Assembly: GCF_014647135.1 (NCBI RefSeq)
Contig: NZ_BMOP01000024.1
Location: forward strand, 1-55,647
DNA from: Shewanella xiamenensis
GTDB taxonomy: Bacteria; Pseudomonadota; Gammaproteobacteria; Enterobacterales; Shewanellaceae
Length of the DNA stretch: 55,647 nt
Direction: 5' to 3'
Shown: piece by piece, positions 39,666 through 48,759 of the stretch
How the letters are laid out: each line of letters starts with the position of its first letter
Numbering within the stretch: the stretch's first letter is position 1
The notes under the pieces: generated by a model
The model's database searches: none
What the model saw: only the letters and a program-made list of their open reading frames with translations
What the model was told of the DNA's origin: nothing
Translations under genes and position numbers: made by a program

Positions 39666-41594
39666 CTATTCCTCCAACAATTTGAGACTACGGAGCGAAA
39701 TCTGTTGATGGATTTTAGCGGCGAAATCTTCAATTCGCATCTTACCTAAATCAACGCCATCACGAGTACGCACCGCGACTTCCTTATTTTCCATCTCTTG
39801 ATCGCCAACGACCAATAAATAAGGGACACGCCTTAAGGTGTGTTCGCGTATTTTAAAGCCTATTTTCTCATTCCTCAAGTCAAATGAGGCACGAATACCT
39901 TGTTCTTTGAAGAATTTGACCACTTCTTCAACATAATCAGCCTGTTTGTCGGTGATATTCATCACGACAACTTGCATTGGCGCTAACCATGTTGGGAACC
40001 GACCAGCATATTCTTCAATTAGAATACCTAAGAAACGCTCCAACGAACCTAAAATTGCACGATGGATCATCACAGGCGTTTGACGGCTATTATCTTCCGC
40101 CACATAAGTTGCACCTAAACGGCTTGGTAATGCGTAGTCAAGTTGCACTGTTCCGCACTGCCATGCACGGTCTAAACAGTCGTGCAGTGTGAACTCAATC
40201 TTAGGACCGTAGAAGGCACCTTCACCCGGTAAAATAGTGAATTCAATATTATTAGCACGTAAGGCTTGTTTCAACGCTTCTTCAGCTCTATCCCACATCG
40301 CATCGTCACCGATACGTTTTTCTGGGCGAGTTGATAGTTTTACCACGATGTTTTCAAAACCGAAGGTAGAGTAAGTATCGTATACCATTTGGATACAAGA
40401 GCTGACTTCCGCTTGAACTTGCTCTTCAGTACAGAAAATATGGGCATCGTCTTGAGTAAAACCACGTACGCGCATCAGGCCATGCAGTGAACCAGAAGGC
40501 TCATTACGGTGACAGCAACCAAATTCTGCCATACGCAATGGCAAGTCACGGTAAGATTTCAAACCTTGGTTGAAAATCTGTACGTGGCCAGGGCAGTTCA
40601 TTGGCTTAACCGCATATTCACGGTTTTCACTGCTGGTGGTGAACATGGCTTCTGAGTACTTATCCCAGTGACCTGAACGCTCCCAAAGCACGCGGTCCAT
40701 CATGAGCGGACCTTTCACTTCTTGGTAAGTGTATTGATTTAACTTGCGGCGAATGAATCTTTCTAACTCGAGGAAGATGCTCCAACCGTCGTTATGCCAA
40801 AACACCATGCCGGGTGCTTCTTCTTGCATATGGTAAAGATCGAGCTGCTTACCAATCTTGCGGTGGTCACGTTTAGCCGCTTCTTCAAGGCGAGTTAAAT
40901 AGGTACTCAGGGCTTTTTTGTCAGCCCACGCAGTACCGTAAATACGTTGCAGCATCTTGTTTTCAGAGTTACCGCGCCAGTAGGCGCCGGCAATGCTCAT
41001 CAATTTAAAATGCTGGCAAAAACGCATGTTTGGCACGTGAGGACCACGGCACATGTCAGTGTATTCTTCGTGATGATACAGAGCAGGTGTCGCATCTTTG
41101 CTGATGTTTTCATCCAGAATCGCAATCTTATATTCTTCACCGCGGGCGGCGAAGGTATCACGGGCTTCTTGCCAGCTTACAACGCGTTTCACCACGTCAT
41201 AGTTGGTTTTTGCCAGTTCAAGCATACGTTTTTCGAGGGCTTCGATATCTTCTTGAGTCAGCTTATGCTCAAGATCGATGTCGTAGTAGAAGCCGTTATC
41301 GATCACAGGACCGATCGCCATCTTGGTTTGTGGCCATAATTGCTTGATTGCATGGCCTAATAAATGCGCACAAGAATGGCGAAGGATTTCAATACCTTCT
41401 TCGTCTTTAGCGGTAATAATAGAAAGTTCAGCATCGATTTCGATAAGATCGCAAGCGTCTTTGAGTTCGCCATTCACGCGACCAGCGATACAGGCTTTCG
41501 CAAGACCAGGGCCAATATCAGCGGCAACATCGAGAGTCGATACGGGATGTGCAAACTCGCGTTTGCTACCATCAGGAAGTGTAATTACAGGCAT
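39666..41594 (-). CDS. thrS: Threonyl-tRNA synthetase
   Basis: The 642-residue class II enzyme has an N-terminal TGS domain (1-60), an editing domain with [10 protein letters not shown] and DMCRGPH, a catalytic core with the zinc-binding cysteine in KPMNCPGH and the motif-2 segment [11 protein letters not shown], and a C-terminal anticodon-binding domain. The ATG at 41594 has AAGGAT upstream and matches the E. coli N-terminus ([10 protein letters not shown]). The open frame begins 14 codons earlier inside the leader hairpin, without support. It begins the conserved thrS-infC-rpmI-rplT order. Confidence 0.97.
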   Translation of the reverse strand: MPVITLPDGSKREFAHPVSTLDVAADIGPGLAKACIAGRVNGELKDACDLIEIDAELSIITAKDEEGIEILRHSCAHLLGHAIKQLWPQTKMAIGPVIDNGFYYDIDLEHKLTQEDIEALEKRMLELAKTNYDVVKRVVSWQEARDTFAARGEEYKIAILDENISKDATPALYHHEEYTDMCRGPHVPNMRFCQHFKLMSIAGAYWRGNSENKMLQRIYGTAWADKKALSTYLTRLEEAAKRDHRKIGKQLDLYHMQEEAPGMVFWHNDGWSIFLELERFIRRKLNQYTYQEVKGPLMMDRVLWERSGHWDKYSEAMFTTSSENREYAVKPMNCPGHVQIFNQGLKSYRDLPLRMAEFGCCHRNEPSGSLHGLMRVRGFTQDDAHIFCTEEQVQAEVSSCIQMVYDTYSTFGFENIVVKLSTRPEKRIGDDAMWDRAEEALKQALRANNIEFTILPGEGAFYGPKIEFTLHDCLDRAWQCGTVQLDYALPSRLGATYVAEDNSRQTPVMIHRAILGSLERFLGILIEEYAGRFPTWLAPMQVVVMNITDKQADYVEEVVKFFKEQGIRASFDLRNEKIGFKIREHTLRRVPYLLVVGDQEMENKEVAVRTRDGVDLGKMRIEDFAAKIHQQISLRSLKLLEE

Positions 41595-41613
41595 GAAATA
41601 TCCTTGTCCAGTG

Positions 41614-41634
41614 GTGACCCACACGTAGGGCCAC
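41614..41634 (-). promoter_or_regulatory. thrS translational operator: tRNA-Thr anticodon-arm mimic
   Basis: On the minus strand, GTGGCCC and GGGTCAC pair (one G-T) around the seven-base loop TACGTGT. Positions 3-5 of the loop, which correspond to tRNA positions 34-36, are CGT, an anticodon for threonine. The hairpin ends about 20 bases before the thrS ATG. In E. coli, ThrRS represses thrS by binding an anticodon-like loop in this position of the leader. Confidence 0.7.
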
Positions 41635-41670
41635 ATGGTGATTAAGTAAAAAGAGTAATGCTCGCGAGGT

Positions 41671-41691
41671 TAAGACAGTACAGGAGTCTTA
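41671..41691 (-). promoter_or_regulatory. Second hairpin of the thrS leader
   Basis: TAAGAC and GTCTTA pair around a nine-base loop on the minus strand. It lies about 36 bases upstream of the anticodon-like hairpin, with an AU-rich single-stranded stretch between them. In E. coli a second stem upstream of an unpaired link completes the bipartite ThrRS operator. The assignment is by position. Confidence 0.45.
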
Positions 41692-41969
41692 GCCGCCTTG
41701 CGTAGCAGGCAGTTATTCTACGGGATCGTCTTTAATACACGCAAGTTAAATGGCCCGATTGCGGGGCTTAGCGCCCAAATCGATTCATTTATTAAACCAA
41801 TCCGCGAAGTTTGCCATTAATTCATCATATTGCAGTCAATCGTTCATGTGGCTGTCATCTAACGCCCCTACGCTATGCGCGTTAAATGACCGCGGGATTC
41901 TTTGTTATTTGCCATAACAAATACCGTTGCCGTCGCATCGCTGTAAATAATGAAGCAAAAGGAGTTGGT

Positions 41970-42230
41970 ATGTTCACGAGTATCCTATTGACGGTTGCAC
42001 TTAACCAAGTCGCCCAGAACCCAATCTCTGTTAACCCCATACCAAAAACACAACCTGAGCCGATAGTGGTTCAAAGCCAAACAGTACAATTCGACACCAG
42101 TGGCTTACAGGCCGATATCCATGCCGAGCTTTTGCTACAGATAGAACGACTATCGCAGGCCATTAGTGACAATATAGAGGAAGGCATATTACCGACGGCG
42201 CCCGTCGAACTGATGACTGTAAAGGATTGA
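41970..42230 (+). CDS. Small hypothetical protein with hydrophobic N-terminus
   Basis: The ATG at 41970 has AAGGAG six bases upstream; the frame continues 28 codons further up without support. The 86-residue product begins MFTSILLTVALNQVA, a weak signal or membrane-anchor segment. It continues with a proline-rich stretch and a helical C-terminal half with regularly spaced leucines (ADIHAELLLQIERLSQAI). I recognise no family. It is divergent from thrS and followed by a 215-bp gap. Confidence 0.6.
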   Translation: MFTSILLTVALNQVAQNPISVNPIPKTQPEPIVVQSQTVQFDTSGLQADIHAELLLQIERLSQAISDNIEEGILPTAPVELMTVKD

Positions 42231-42445
42231 GTTAACTTATACTGGTGCACATGCTTGACGGTTCTTACGCTAGAAAATTTTAGTGAAAAAAGTACCAAGC
42301 GCTGAGCTGAATGGAAAAATCTAGTTACTGAGATTTTGATACCGACTTTATCTAAGCTGCCACGGCACATTCTTGTATACTCAAACAAAGCCAGTATGAA
42401 GGCTTAGCGACAAATGTCATCCCTTCGTTAGCGAGGAGTTGCGCC

Positions 42446-42646
42446 ATGAGGATCATGAATAAAGTCATTGCCTGCCCCCACTGCGGACACCATCAACATA
42501 TTAGTATTGATGCCAGCAGCGGCGATCAGGATTATTACGATGACTGCCGAATTTGTTGTAACCCCATCCACCTGCGTTTACATGTGGATGATGCCCGCCG
42601 AACTATAGAGTTATATATTGACTCGGACGACGAGCAAATTTATTAG
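42446..42646 (+). CDS. CPXCG-motif cysteine-rich protein
   Basis: The 66-residue protein carries a CPHCG and a CRICC, probably together binding zinc, and an acidic C-terminus (DSDDEQIY). It matches the CPXCG-motif cysteine-rich family found widely in gammaproteobacteria, whose function is unknown. GAGGAG precedes the ATG; a second ATG is three codons in. Nine bases separate its end from the convergent ribE. Confidence 0.85.
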   Translation: MRIMNKVIACPHCGHHQHISIDASSGDQDYYDDCRICCNPIHLRLHVDDARRTIELYIDSDDEQIY

Positions 42647-42655
42647 GCATGTTGA

Positions 42656-43276
42656 TTAAGATTGGCCGCTAAAACGTTTAGCCAGCACACGCTCGACGGT
42701 GTCGACGATGGCTTGGGTTTGGCTGTCAATTTCGATATTTAACTCATCACCAACCTGACATTGGCCTAAATTGGTCAACTTAAGAGTTTCTGGGATCAAG
42801 TGCAGCATAAAAGTACTCTCGGTCACCTCGCCAACGGTAAGGCTGCAACCATTTACCCCAACAAAGCCTTTATAGAGAATATAATTCATCCATTTAGGAT
42901 CGACGCTTAAGGTCAGATCATAATGTTGCTCGGTGTGACTAATGTGACTGACTTTTGCCTTGGTATGAATGTGTCCAGATAGGATATGGCCGCCAATTTC
43001 GCTACCAAAAGTCAGAGAGCGTTCAATGTTAACGCGCTGCCCAACGGATAAATTTGCCAAGTTAGTCAATCTTAAGGTCTCTTCCACTACATCGAAAAAT
43101 ACCCTATCATCAACGACCTGAGTCACCGTCAGACATACCCCGTTATTTGCCACACTTGCGCCAATTGCAAGTCCCTCATGCAAATCAGGTTTAAACGCTA
43201 CCTCAAGGGTATTGAGGCCATCTTTCTTATGTATTGCAACCACCTCACAGGTGGCTTGAACTATACCAGTAAACAT
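42656..43276 (-). CDS. ribE: Riboflavin synthase alpha subunit
   Basis: The enzyme dismutates 6,7-dimethyl-8-ribityllumazine to riboflavin. The 206-residue protein has two homologous beta-barrel domains: MFTGIVQ with NNGVCLTV in the first, and GSEIGGHILSGH with VNGCSLTV in the second. It is transcribed away from norM, as ribE and mdtK are in E. coli. The 33-bp gap between the starts is too short for an FMN riboswitch. Confidence 0.96.
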   Translation of the reverse strand: MFTGIVQATCEVVAIHKKDGLNTLEVAFKPDLHEGLAIGASVANNGVCLTVTQVVDDRVFFDVVEETLRLTNLANLSVGQRVNIERSLTFGSEIGGHILSGHIHTKAKVSHISHTEQHYDLTLSVDPKWMNYILYKGFVGVNGCSLTVGEVTESTFMLHLIPETLKLTNLGQCQVGDELNIEIDSQTQAIVDTVERVLAKRFSGQS

Positions 43277-43309
43277 TTTTTGCTCGCTTATTCGTTAAAG
43301 GCTGTATTT

Positions 43310-44689
43310 ATGAATCATTCAGGCTTTCAGGCCAAACGCTTAATTCAACTCGCACTTCCAGTGTTGATCGCCCAAGTGACACAAACCATGATGGGGTTTA
43401 TCGACACGGTAATGGCGGGTCGCGTCAGTGCGGTCGATATGGCCGCAGTTGCCGTGGGAACCAGTCTTTGGTTGCCCGCAATTCTATTTGTACAGGGGCT
43501 ACTGATGGCTTTTACGCCATTATTTGCCCATCACAATGGCGCAAATAATCAGAAAGCCATTCAACCTTTGGCGTTTCAAGGCGCCTACTTAGCCTTAATT
43601 GGTGGCCTTGGCGTAATGGCGTTTCTCGCATCCGCGCCACTCGTGCTCAGCCATATGAATTTAGAGCCCCAATTGTACAACTTAACCATAGGATATATCG
43701 ACGGTATTTTATGGGGTGCCCCCGCATTTGTGCTCTATCAAGTATTGCGTGGTTGCAGTGAGGGGATTTCTTATACCTTACCGACTATGATCATCGGTTT
43801 TGTGGGACTCGCAGTAAATATTCCAGCAAACTATATCTTTATTTATGGTCACTTCGGCGTGCCTGCCATGGGCGGCGCTGGCTGCGGTGTCGCAACTGCA
43901 TTGGTATTTTGGGCCATGTTGATCGCCATGACGATTTATATGCAGTTTCATAAGAAATTTGCCGCATTGGCACCCTTTAGCCAATTCCATCGCCCCGATT
44001 TTACCACCATGAAGAAGATGACCAAGCTCGGCATGCCAATCGCGATGGCGTTATTTTTTGAAGTAAGTCTGTTTGCGATTATCGCCCTGCTGCTGGCGCC
44101 ATTAGGCGCGACTGTGGTGGCAAGTCATCAGATAGCGTTGAACTTCTCCGCTATTGTATTTATGTTGCCACTGTCGATTGGTATTGCCGTCTCGATTCGT
44201 ATTGGCTACTACCTTGGCCGCGATCGTGCAGATATTTCTGCCGTGGTGGCTAAAGTCGGATTGTGGTTAGCACTATCGTTGGCCTTATCGACCGCAATCT
44301 TAACGGTGATATTCCGCTTTCAAATCGCCGAGTTATATAACAGCGATCCTGAAGTGGTGGTACTTGCTGGCAGTTTGATGTTGATGGCCGCGCTATATCA
44401 ACTATCTGACTCCGTCCAAGTGGTTGCCGCTGGTGCACTACGTGGATATAAGGATACCCGCAGTGCGTTTTATATTACGCTGTTTTCCTATTGGGGAATC
44501 GGCATGACCTTAGGTTATACCTTGGCGTATACCGACTTTATCGTACCCGCCATGGGCGCCCATGGCTTTTGGGCAGGATTGATTGCAGGTCTCACCTCGG
44601 CGGCGCTGCTGTTTTTTATCCGTCTACGTTATATTCAAAAGCATGGCGTACATTTAAGTCTGATTGAAGGCGACAGCGTGCACCATTGA
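43310..44689 (+). CDS. norM: Multidrug efflux protein, MATE family (NorM)
   Basis: The 459-residue inner-membrane transporter has twelve predicted helices in two MATE repeats. The N-terminal LIQLALPVLIAQVTQTMMGFIDTVMAG and the second-repeat AMALFFEVSLFAIIALL fit the family. NorM/MdtK uses a sodium or proton gradient to export cationic drugs. The ATG at 43310 has AAAGG upstream. The open frame continues 44 codons further and overlaps ribE antisense, without support. Confidence 0.94.
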   Translation: MNHSGFQAKRLIQLALPVLIAQVTQTMMGFIDTVMAGRVSAVDMAAVAVGTSLWLPAILFVQGLLMAFTPLFAHHNGANNQKAIQPLAFQGAYLALIGGLGVMAFLASAPLVLSHMNLEPQLYNLTIGYIDGILWGAPAFVLYQVLRGCSEGISYTLPTMIIGFVGLAVNIPANYIFIYGHFGVPAMGGAGCGVATALVFWAMLIAMTIYMQFHKKFAALAPFSQFHRPDFTTMKKMTKLGMPIAMALFFEVSLFAIIALLLAPLGATVVASHQIALNFSAIVFMLPLSIGIAVSIRIGYYLGRDRADISAVVAKVGLWLALSLALSTAILTVIFRFQIAELYNSDPEVVVLAGSLMLMAALYQLSDSVQVVAAGALRGYKDTRSAFYITLFSYWGIGMTLGYTLAYTDFIVPAMGAHGFWAGLIAGLTSAALLFFIRLRYIQKHGVHLSLIEGDSVHH

Positions 44690-44713
44690 CATAGGACATA
44701 ATTAACCTGAATC

Positions 44714-44740
44714 AACGGCGAGCATTAGCTCGCCGTTTTG
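44714..44740 (+). terminator. Terminator of norM
   Basis: AACGGCGAG and CTCGCCGTT pair around CATTAG, followed by TTGTTT. It lies 25 bp past norM. Confidence 0.85.
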
Positions 44741-44862
44741 TTTAATTTCTTTTAATTTTTCAACCTTTGAAGCCTAACTTGCCGTTTTATCAGTAACTTT
44801 GCTGAAACACTGGGCAAGTTGCACAGCAATTCACCATTTGACAATAAAATTCGTTTTTTTGC

Positions 44863-44891
44863 TTGCCAGCCTTTCGCTATCCCCCTAATAT
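44863..44891 (+). promoter_or_regulatory. Promoter of the tRNA-Val pair
   Basis: TTGCCA (-35) and TAATAT (-10) are 17 bp apart. The GC-rich AGCGCTCG after the -10 fits a stringently controlled stable-RNA promoter. The first tRNA begins about 55 bp downstream. Confidence 0.7.
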
Positions 44892-44945
44892 AGCGCTCGT
44901 TCGAAAGCGAGATGCGTTTAGCGGTTTCGATATAAGTAATACAAT

Positions 44946-45022
44946 GCACCCGTAGCTCAGTTGGTTAGAGCACTACCTTGACATGGTAGGGGTCGGTGGT
45001 TCGAGTCCACTCGGGTGTACCA
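44946..45022 (+). tRNA. tRNA-Val (GAC), copy 1
   Basis: The 77-nt cloverleaf has the acceptor stem GCACCCG/CGGGTGT, a CCA end and GAC at the anticodon (loop TTGACAT). The first acceptor pair is G-U. Confidence 0.95.
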
Positions 45023-45060
45023 CTCTTTTCACAGAGTCTAAAAAGTGAAATTCAAACAGT

Positions 45061-45137
45061 GCACCCGTAGCTCAGTTGGTTAGAGCACTACCTTGACATG
45101 GTAGGGGTCGGTGGTTCGAGTCCACTCGGGTGTACCA
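45061..45137 (+). tRNA. tRNA-Val (GAC), copy 2
   Basis: This copy is identical to the first over all 77 nt and begins 38 bp after it. The two are probably transcribed together. I see no clear terminator immediately after it. Confidence 0.95.
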
Positions 45138-45533
45138 AATTTTACTTTAACTCCCTAAAAAACAGCAATTTAAAATAAATATCCATCGGGATACTTACTT
45201 TTATTTGTGCCGAAGATAAAATCTTCATGCCTGTTCTAGGTTTTTCCACAAACATTCAAACATGCCCCACCCTTCGGCTCTGTCTGATTTTGCCTCTATT
45301 GCTTAATCCACATTTACCGCAATTTCCCTCTAATTCGCCGTTTTTCTGAATTTGTGCCCATTTCGTGCCAAACCTGTTGGCACAACATGCTTTTGATGAT
45401 TTTTTGTTATTACCATCGTAGTTAGCCCATAGATGCTGATAACAGACTCGTTTTGCGTGTATCTAGATAAACATTCAACAATGTAACAATTTTATCACCA
45501 TGAGTACGACGGGTAATGCCGCCTAGAAACAGC
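45138..45533. other. Gene-free region after tRNA-Val
   Basis: About 400 bp of AT-rich sequence without a convincing gene. It contains GTGCC boxes at 45353, 45365 and, inverted, at 45379, including the inverted repeat GTGCCAA-ACCTG-TTGGCAC (45365-45383). A gene-free flank after a tRNA can be a former integration site, but I found no integrase or copy of the tRNA 3' end. Confidence 0.4.
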
Positions 45534-45559
45534 AAAGCCGCAATCTAATGTGCGGCTTT
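45534..45559 (-). terminator. Terminator of def
   Basis: AAAGCCGCA and TGCGGCTTT pair around a short loop, 22 bp past the def stop. The T run on the minus strand is weak. Confidence 0.65.
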
Positions 45560-45581
45560 ACAGAGCAAGACATTGGGGAAA

Positions 45582-46073
45582 TTAGGCGTATTTACGTACC
45601 TTTTTTAAGGCGATTTGTTGCTTCAATGCCGATAAATGCTCGATAAACACTTTACCGTGTAAATGATCAATTTCATGTTGCAAAACAATGGCTAAAAAGT
45701 CGTCGGTTTCGATTTCAACCGCTTTGCCTTGTCTGTCTAAGGCGGTGACTTTGACCTTTTCGAAACGGCTCACTTTGGCGCGGTAACCTGGGATTGAAAG
45801 ACAGCCTTCTTCACCCACATACTCGCCAGACTTTTCAACAATCTCTGGATTAATCAGCACTAAGGGTTGGTCACGGGTTTCGGATAAATCGATCACAATC
45901 ACCGCATCTGTACTGCCCACTTGGGTAGAGGCCAGACCGATACCATCGTCAGTGTGGTACATGGTTTCGATTAAGTCATCGATAAATCCCTGAATTGCTT
46001 CTATATCTTTTACGGGTTGCGCTTTGCGTTTTAGACGTTCATCGGGAATTGTCAGAATATCGAGTACAGCCAT
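45582..46073 (-). CDS. def: Peptide deformylase
   Basis: The enzyme removes the formyl group from nascent chains. Motif 1 is GIGLASTQ, where the usual alanine is replaced by serine. Motif 2 EGCLS supplies the metal-binding cysteine and motif 3 QHEIDHL the two histidines and the catalytic glutamate. At 163 residues it has normal length. It is alone and not next to fmt, so it is probably a second, dispensable copy; this is inference. Confidence 0.95.
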   Translation of the reverse strand: MAVLDILTIPDERLKRKAQPVKDIEAIQGFIDDLIETMYHTDDGIGLASTQVGSTDAVIVIDLSETRDQPLVLINPEIVEKSGEYVGEEGCLSIPGYRAKVSRFEKVKVTALDRQGKAVEIETDDFLAIVLQHEIDHLHGKVFIEHLSALKQQIALKKVRKYA

Positions 46074-46284
46074 GCCTGTTTCATCTCTTATGGAGTCAAA
46101 AAAATTGGCGCCATTATGAACTATTCCTGTGTTTTCTCAATATTCAAAACTAAATAGTTTAATAAAAATCATTACAATCGATTTTTTAGATTGACATTAC
46201 GGCTTTTCAAACTAGCCTCTGTTTCACTTGGCCTTCGTTTAACGCTACACTGGCTCATCTGTTCATGTTTTACTTGGCATCATC

Positions 46285-46725
46285 ATGCGGTTTGCAAAAG
46301 ATAAGTCTCCACTTTATCGCTACTTAGAGCAAGATAAGGCTAATACGCCAGACGAGTTAGACAATACACAAGAGATACGAAGTCATGCCCTATCACCCAT
46401 GGCGAAGATTTGGCAGATTGTAGCGATGATCCCGCCCGGCAAAGTGAGCAGTTATGGTAAGATCGCCGATTTCGCAGGGTTACCAGGACGCGCTCGCTAT
46501 GTATCCAGAGCTCTCAAATTGGCTCCCGAACATTTGTCACTTCCTTGGCATAGAGTACTCAATAGCCAAGGAAAAATTTCCTTCGAAAAACATTCAGCCT
46601 CCTTTCAGGAACAGATGGAATTATTGCGCCTTGAAGGTGTAATGGTGAACTGTGGCAAAGTGAACTTGTCTGAATGTGAGTGGCAACCGGATATGGCAAC
46701 CTTAGTGATGTCAATCCCGTTCTAA
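46285..46725 (+). CDS. Alkyltransferase-like (ATL) DNA-repair protein
   Basis: The protein matches the C-terminal domain of O6-alkylguanine-DNA alkyltransferase (IPPGKVSSYGKIADFAG, ARYVSRAL). The active-site PCHR reads PWHR at residues 87-90, so there is no acceptor cysteine. Such ATL proteins bind O6-alkylguanine and hand it to nucleotide-excision repair, as shown for E. coli YbaZ and yeast Atl1. The 146-residue frame has about 38 extra N-terminal residues; the ATG at 46285 lacks a good ribosome-binding site, and Met39 is an alternative start. Confidence 0.88.
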   Translation: MRFAKDKSPLYRYLEQDKANTPDELDNTQEIRSHALSPMAKIWQIVAMIPPGKVSSYGKIADFAGLPGRARYVSRALKLAPEHLSLPWHRVLNSQGKISFEKHSASFQEQMELLRLEGVMVNCGKVNLSECEWQPDMATLVMSIPF

Positions 46726-46852
46726 TTTAATATATTGATCTAAAAACTATTTATTCCAATATAAACTCGGTTATAAACACTTAAATTTGATAGCTGAGCC
46801 ATAGGGTAAGCAGTGTTAGACGCTTTCTGTTTGCGATATAAAGGAGCATTAA

Positions 46853-47650
46853 TTGCGCACAATTCCAACGTTATTCGTGAGTCTCGCACTCACCCACAGC
46901 GTATTTGCGATGGCGGCGCCAACGCCTTTAACGCCTCAAACTGCTGAATATCAAGTTAATTATGGTGATGTTGAACTGGGTAAGGCCAAGTATCAACTGC
47001 CAGCCATAGAGGATGGCGTCTATAAGTATCGCTTCGACAGCGATCTTAGCCTGTTATTACTGACCGATGTGCGCCATGTACTGAGTGAGTTTGCCCAAGA
47101 GGGGAATCAATTATTGCCCCTGCGCTATTTGCATGAGCGCCAAGGCGTCGGCCCAAATTTTATCGAACAAACCGCCTTTGCTAAGGCACAGGGCATGATC
47201 CACACACGTTATAAGGATGAAAAAGGTAAATTCCCGTTTGAAGGCGATATTTTCGATCCCTTAATGGTGCAGCTGCAGTTTCGACTCGATATCAGCGTTG
47301 GCAAAGAAGTGCTTGATTATAAAATGATTAAATCTAACGAGCTCGATGAGTATAAGTTCCATGTGATTGGTAAGGAACGGATGACAATTGAAAGCGGCAG
47401 TTATGATACAGTCAAAATTGAGGTCGTGCGTGACAATCATAAACGCCAAACCTTCTTTTGGATGGCGCCGGATTTAGCCTACCTCCCCGTTCGTCTGACG
47501 CACTTTGAAAAAGGCAGCAAACAGCTAGATATCAAACTGCTTAAGTATCATTTCGACGATGTGCCAGTTGAAGCCGTGCCCGCTGCTGTTGATATTGAAG
47601 TTCCGACGGAGCGGAAAGTACCTAAACTCCTCGGCACAGGCGCGAATTAA
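46853..47650 (+). CDS. DUF3108 domain protein, exported
   Basis: The 265-residue product has a signal peptide (ends SVFAMAA) and a beta-rich body with the DUF3108 features ELGKAKYQL, DPLMVQLQFRLDI and FFWMAPDLAYLPVRL. The start is TTG at 46853, six bases after AAAGGAG. The family is thought to be periplasmic; its function is unknown. The gene is flanked by the ATL gene and a shared terminator. Confidence 0.82.
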   Translation: MRTIPTLFVSLALTHSVFAMAAPTPLTPQTAEYQVNYGDVELGKAKYQLPAIEDGVYKYRFDSDLSLLLLTDVRHVLSEFAQEGNQLLPLRYLHERQGVGPNFIEQTAFAKAQGMIHTRYKDEKGKFPFEGDIFDPLMVQLQFRLDISVGKEVLDYKMIKSNELDEYKFHVIGKERMTIESGSYDTVKIEVVRDNHKRQTFFWMAPDLAYLPVRLTHFEKGSKQLDIKLLKYHFDDVPVEAVPAAVDIEVPTERKVPKLLGTGAN

Positions 47651-47716
47651 GCCAGTTACACATTTATCGCAATTTAAGATGGATTTAGCGCTGTTTCTAA
47701 GATGCCGTAACAGCAC

Positions 47717-47752
47717 AAAAAGCCAAACGTGAGTGACTCCGTTTGGCCTTTT
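47717..47752. terminator. Shared terminator of the DUF3108 gene and yafJ
   Basis: AAAAAGCCAAACG and CGTTTGGCCTTTT pair around TGAGTGACTC. A and T runs on both sides suit the convergent genes. Confidence 0.8.
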
Positions 47753-47805
47753 GTGTCTTATTTAATTCCGTCAAAGTGCAATGACTGACTGTGACAGCGC
47801 CCCAA

Positions 47806-48585
47806 TTACAAATCGATAAGCAGCTCACCTAAGCGGAACAACTTCCAATTGCCAGGCTGCATCACCTGCCAGTCTTCGTTTTCGGTGAGCGGCCGAGTAG
47901 CAATTACAGTCACGACATCGTGTGGCGTGGTTTCTTTATCAAAATCAATCACGACATCGGTATCAATTAATTTTGCCTTGCCAAACGGCGCCCTGCGGGT
48001 GATGTAACACAGATTATTACTGCAATAACTCATCAAGTATTCGCCATCGCTGAGGATCATATTAAACACCCCAAGCGCACGGATTTGTTCGGCTAGCGTT
48101 GCCACAAATCGAAACACCGCTTGCATATCTTCAGGCCGACGATCACCAAACTTGGCCGCGATTTGCTCCAATATCCAGCAAAAAGCCAGCTCGCTGTCGG
48201 TATCACCAACACTCTGATAACGAGACACCTGAAACTTCGCCTGATAATCGCTTAACTGACCATTATGAGCATAGGTCCAATAACGGCCCCACAACTCACG
48301 GGTGAATGGGTGAGTATTTTCAAGGGAAACACAGCCGCGATTGGCCTGACGAATATGGCTTATCACCACCTCGCTTTTAATCGGATAGGATTTGATCAAT
48401 TTTGCAATGTGCGACTCACTACTCGGGCAAGCATCTTTAAAAGTTCTGCTGCCACGGCCCTCATAGAAAGTTATCCCCCAACCGTCAACATGGGGCCCAG
48501 TGACGCCACCACGCTGTGCTAAACCCGTAAAACTAAAAACAATATCGGTCGGCACATTGGCGCTCATCGCCAGTAACTCACACAT
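47806..48585 (-). CDS. yafJ: Class II glutamine amidotransferase, YafJ type
   Basis: The 259-residue protein starts MCELLAMSAN, so Cys2 becomes the N-terminal nucleophile after methionine removal. VDGWGITFYEG, SHIRQANRGCVSLENTHPF and HNGQLS match the amidotransferase fold of GlmS and PurF, but there is no synthase domain. E. coli YafJ is similar and is likewise next to fadE. Its ammonia acceptor is not known. Confidence 0.88.
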   Translation of the reverse strand: MCELLAMSANVPTDIVFSFTGLAQRGGVTGPHVDGWGITFYEGRGSRTFKDACPSSESHIAKLIKSYPIKSEVVISHIRQANRGCVSLENTHPFTRELWGRYWTYAHNGQLSDYQAKFQVSRYQSVGDTDSELAFCWILEQIAAKFGDRRPEDMQAVFRFVATLAEQIRALGVFNMILSDGEYLMSYCSNNLCYITRRAPFGKAKLIDTDVVIDFDKETTPHDVVTVIATRPLTENEDWQVMQPGNWKLFRLGELLIDL

Positions 48586-48674
48586 GTTTATCGCCTTTCT
48601 CTATCCAAATATCCACAGTTTTGCATTGTAACTAGTTGATGACATTTGTGGAATGATCAAAGGTGACAAAAAAT

Positions 48675-48690
48675 TTAAACAATTGTTTGA
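48675..48690. promoter_or_regulatory. PsrA-like operator upstream of fadE
   Basis: TTAAACAATTGTTTGA contains the perfect palindrome AAACAATTGTTT. It has the AAAC-N4-GTTT pattern of the PsrA sites described for fatty-acid genes in gammaproteobacteria. It lies about 60 bp upstream of the -10. Confidence 0.5.
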
Positions 48691-48735
48691 AAAATACTTG
48701 TATTAAAACTGCCTTAGGTTTAACTTTTATGCGAC

Positions 48736-48759
48736 ACAGGTCAGACCACAAACTATAAT
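48736..48759 (+). promoter_or_regulatory. fadE promoter with FadR-like operator
   Basis: ACAGGTCAGACCACA (48736-48750) contains GGTC-N-GACC, the core of FadR operators (TGGTCNGACCA). TATAAT follows at 48754-48759, and the operator fills the -35/-10 spacer (weak -35 GCGACA at 48731). A FadR-like repressor bound here would block transcription. A 9-bp inverted copy (TGACCTGTG) lies at 48787-48795. Confidence 0.5.

Noticed and set aside
43277..43309. FMN riboswitch before ribE
   Set aside because: The gap to norM is only 33 bp, far too short for the element.
44752..44949. 65-codon minus-strand frame upstream of tRNA-Val
   Set aside because: It overlaps the tRNA promoter and runs antisense to it, and has no recognisable features.
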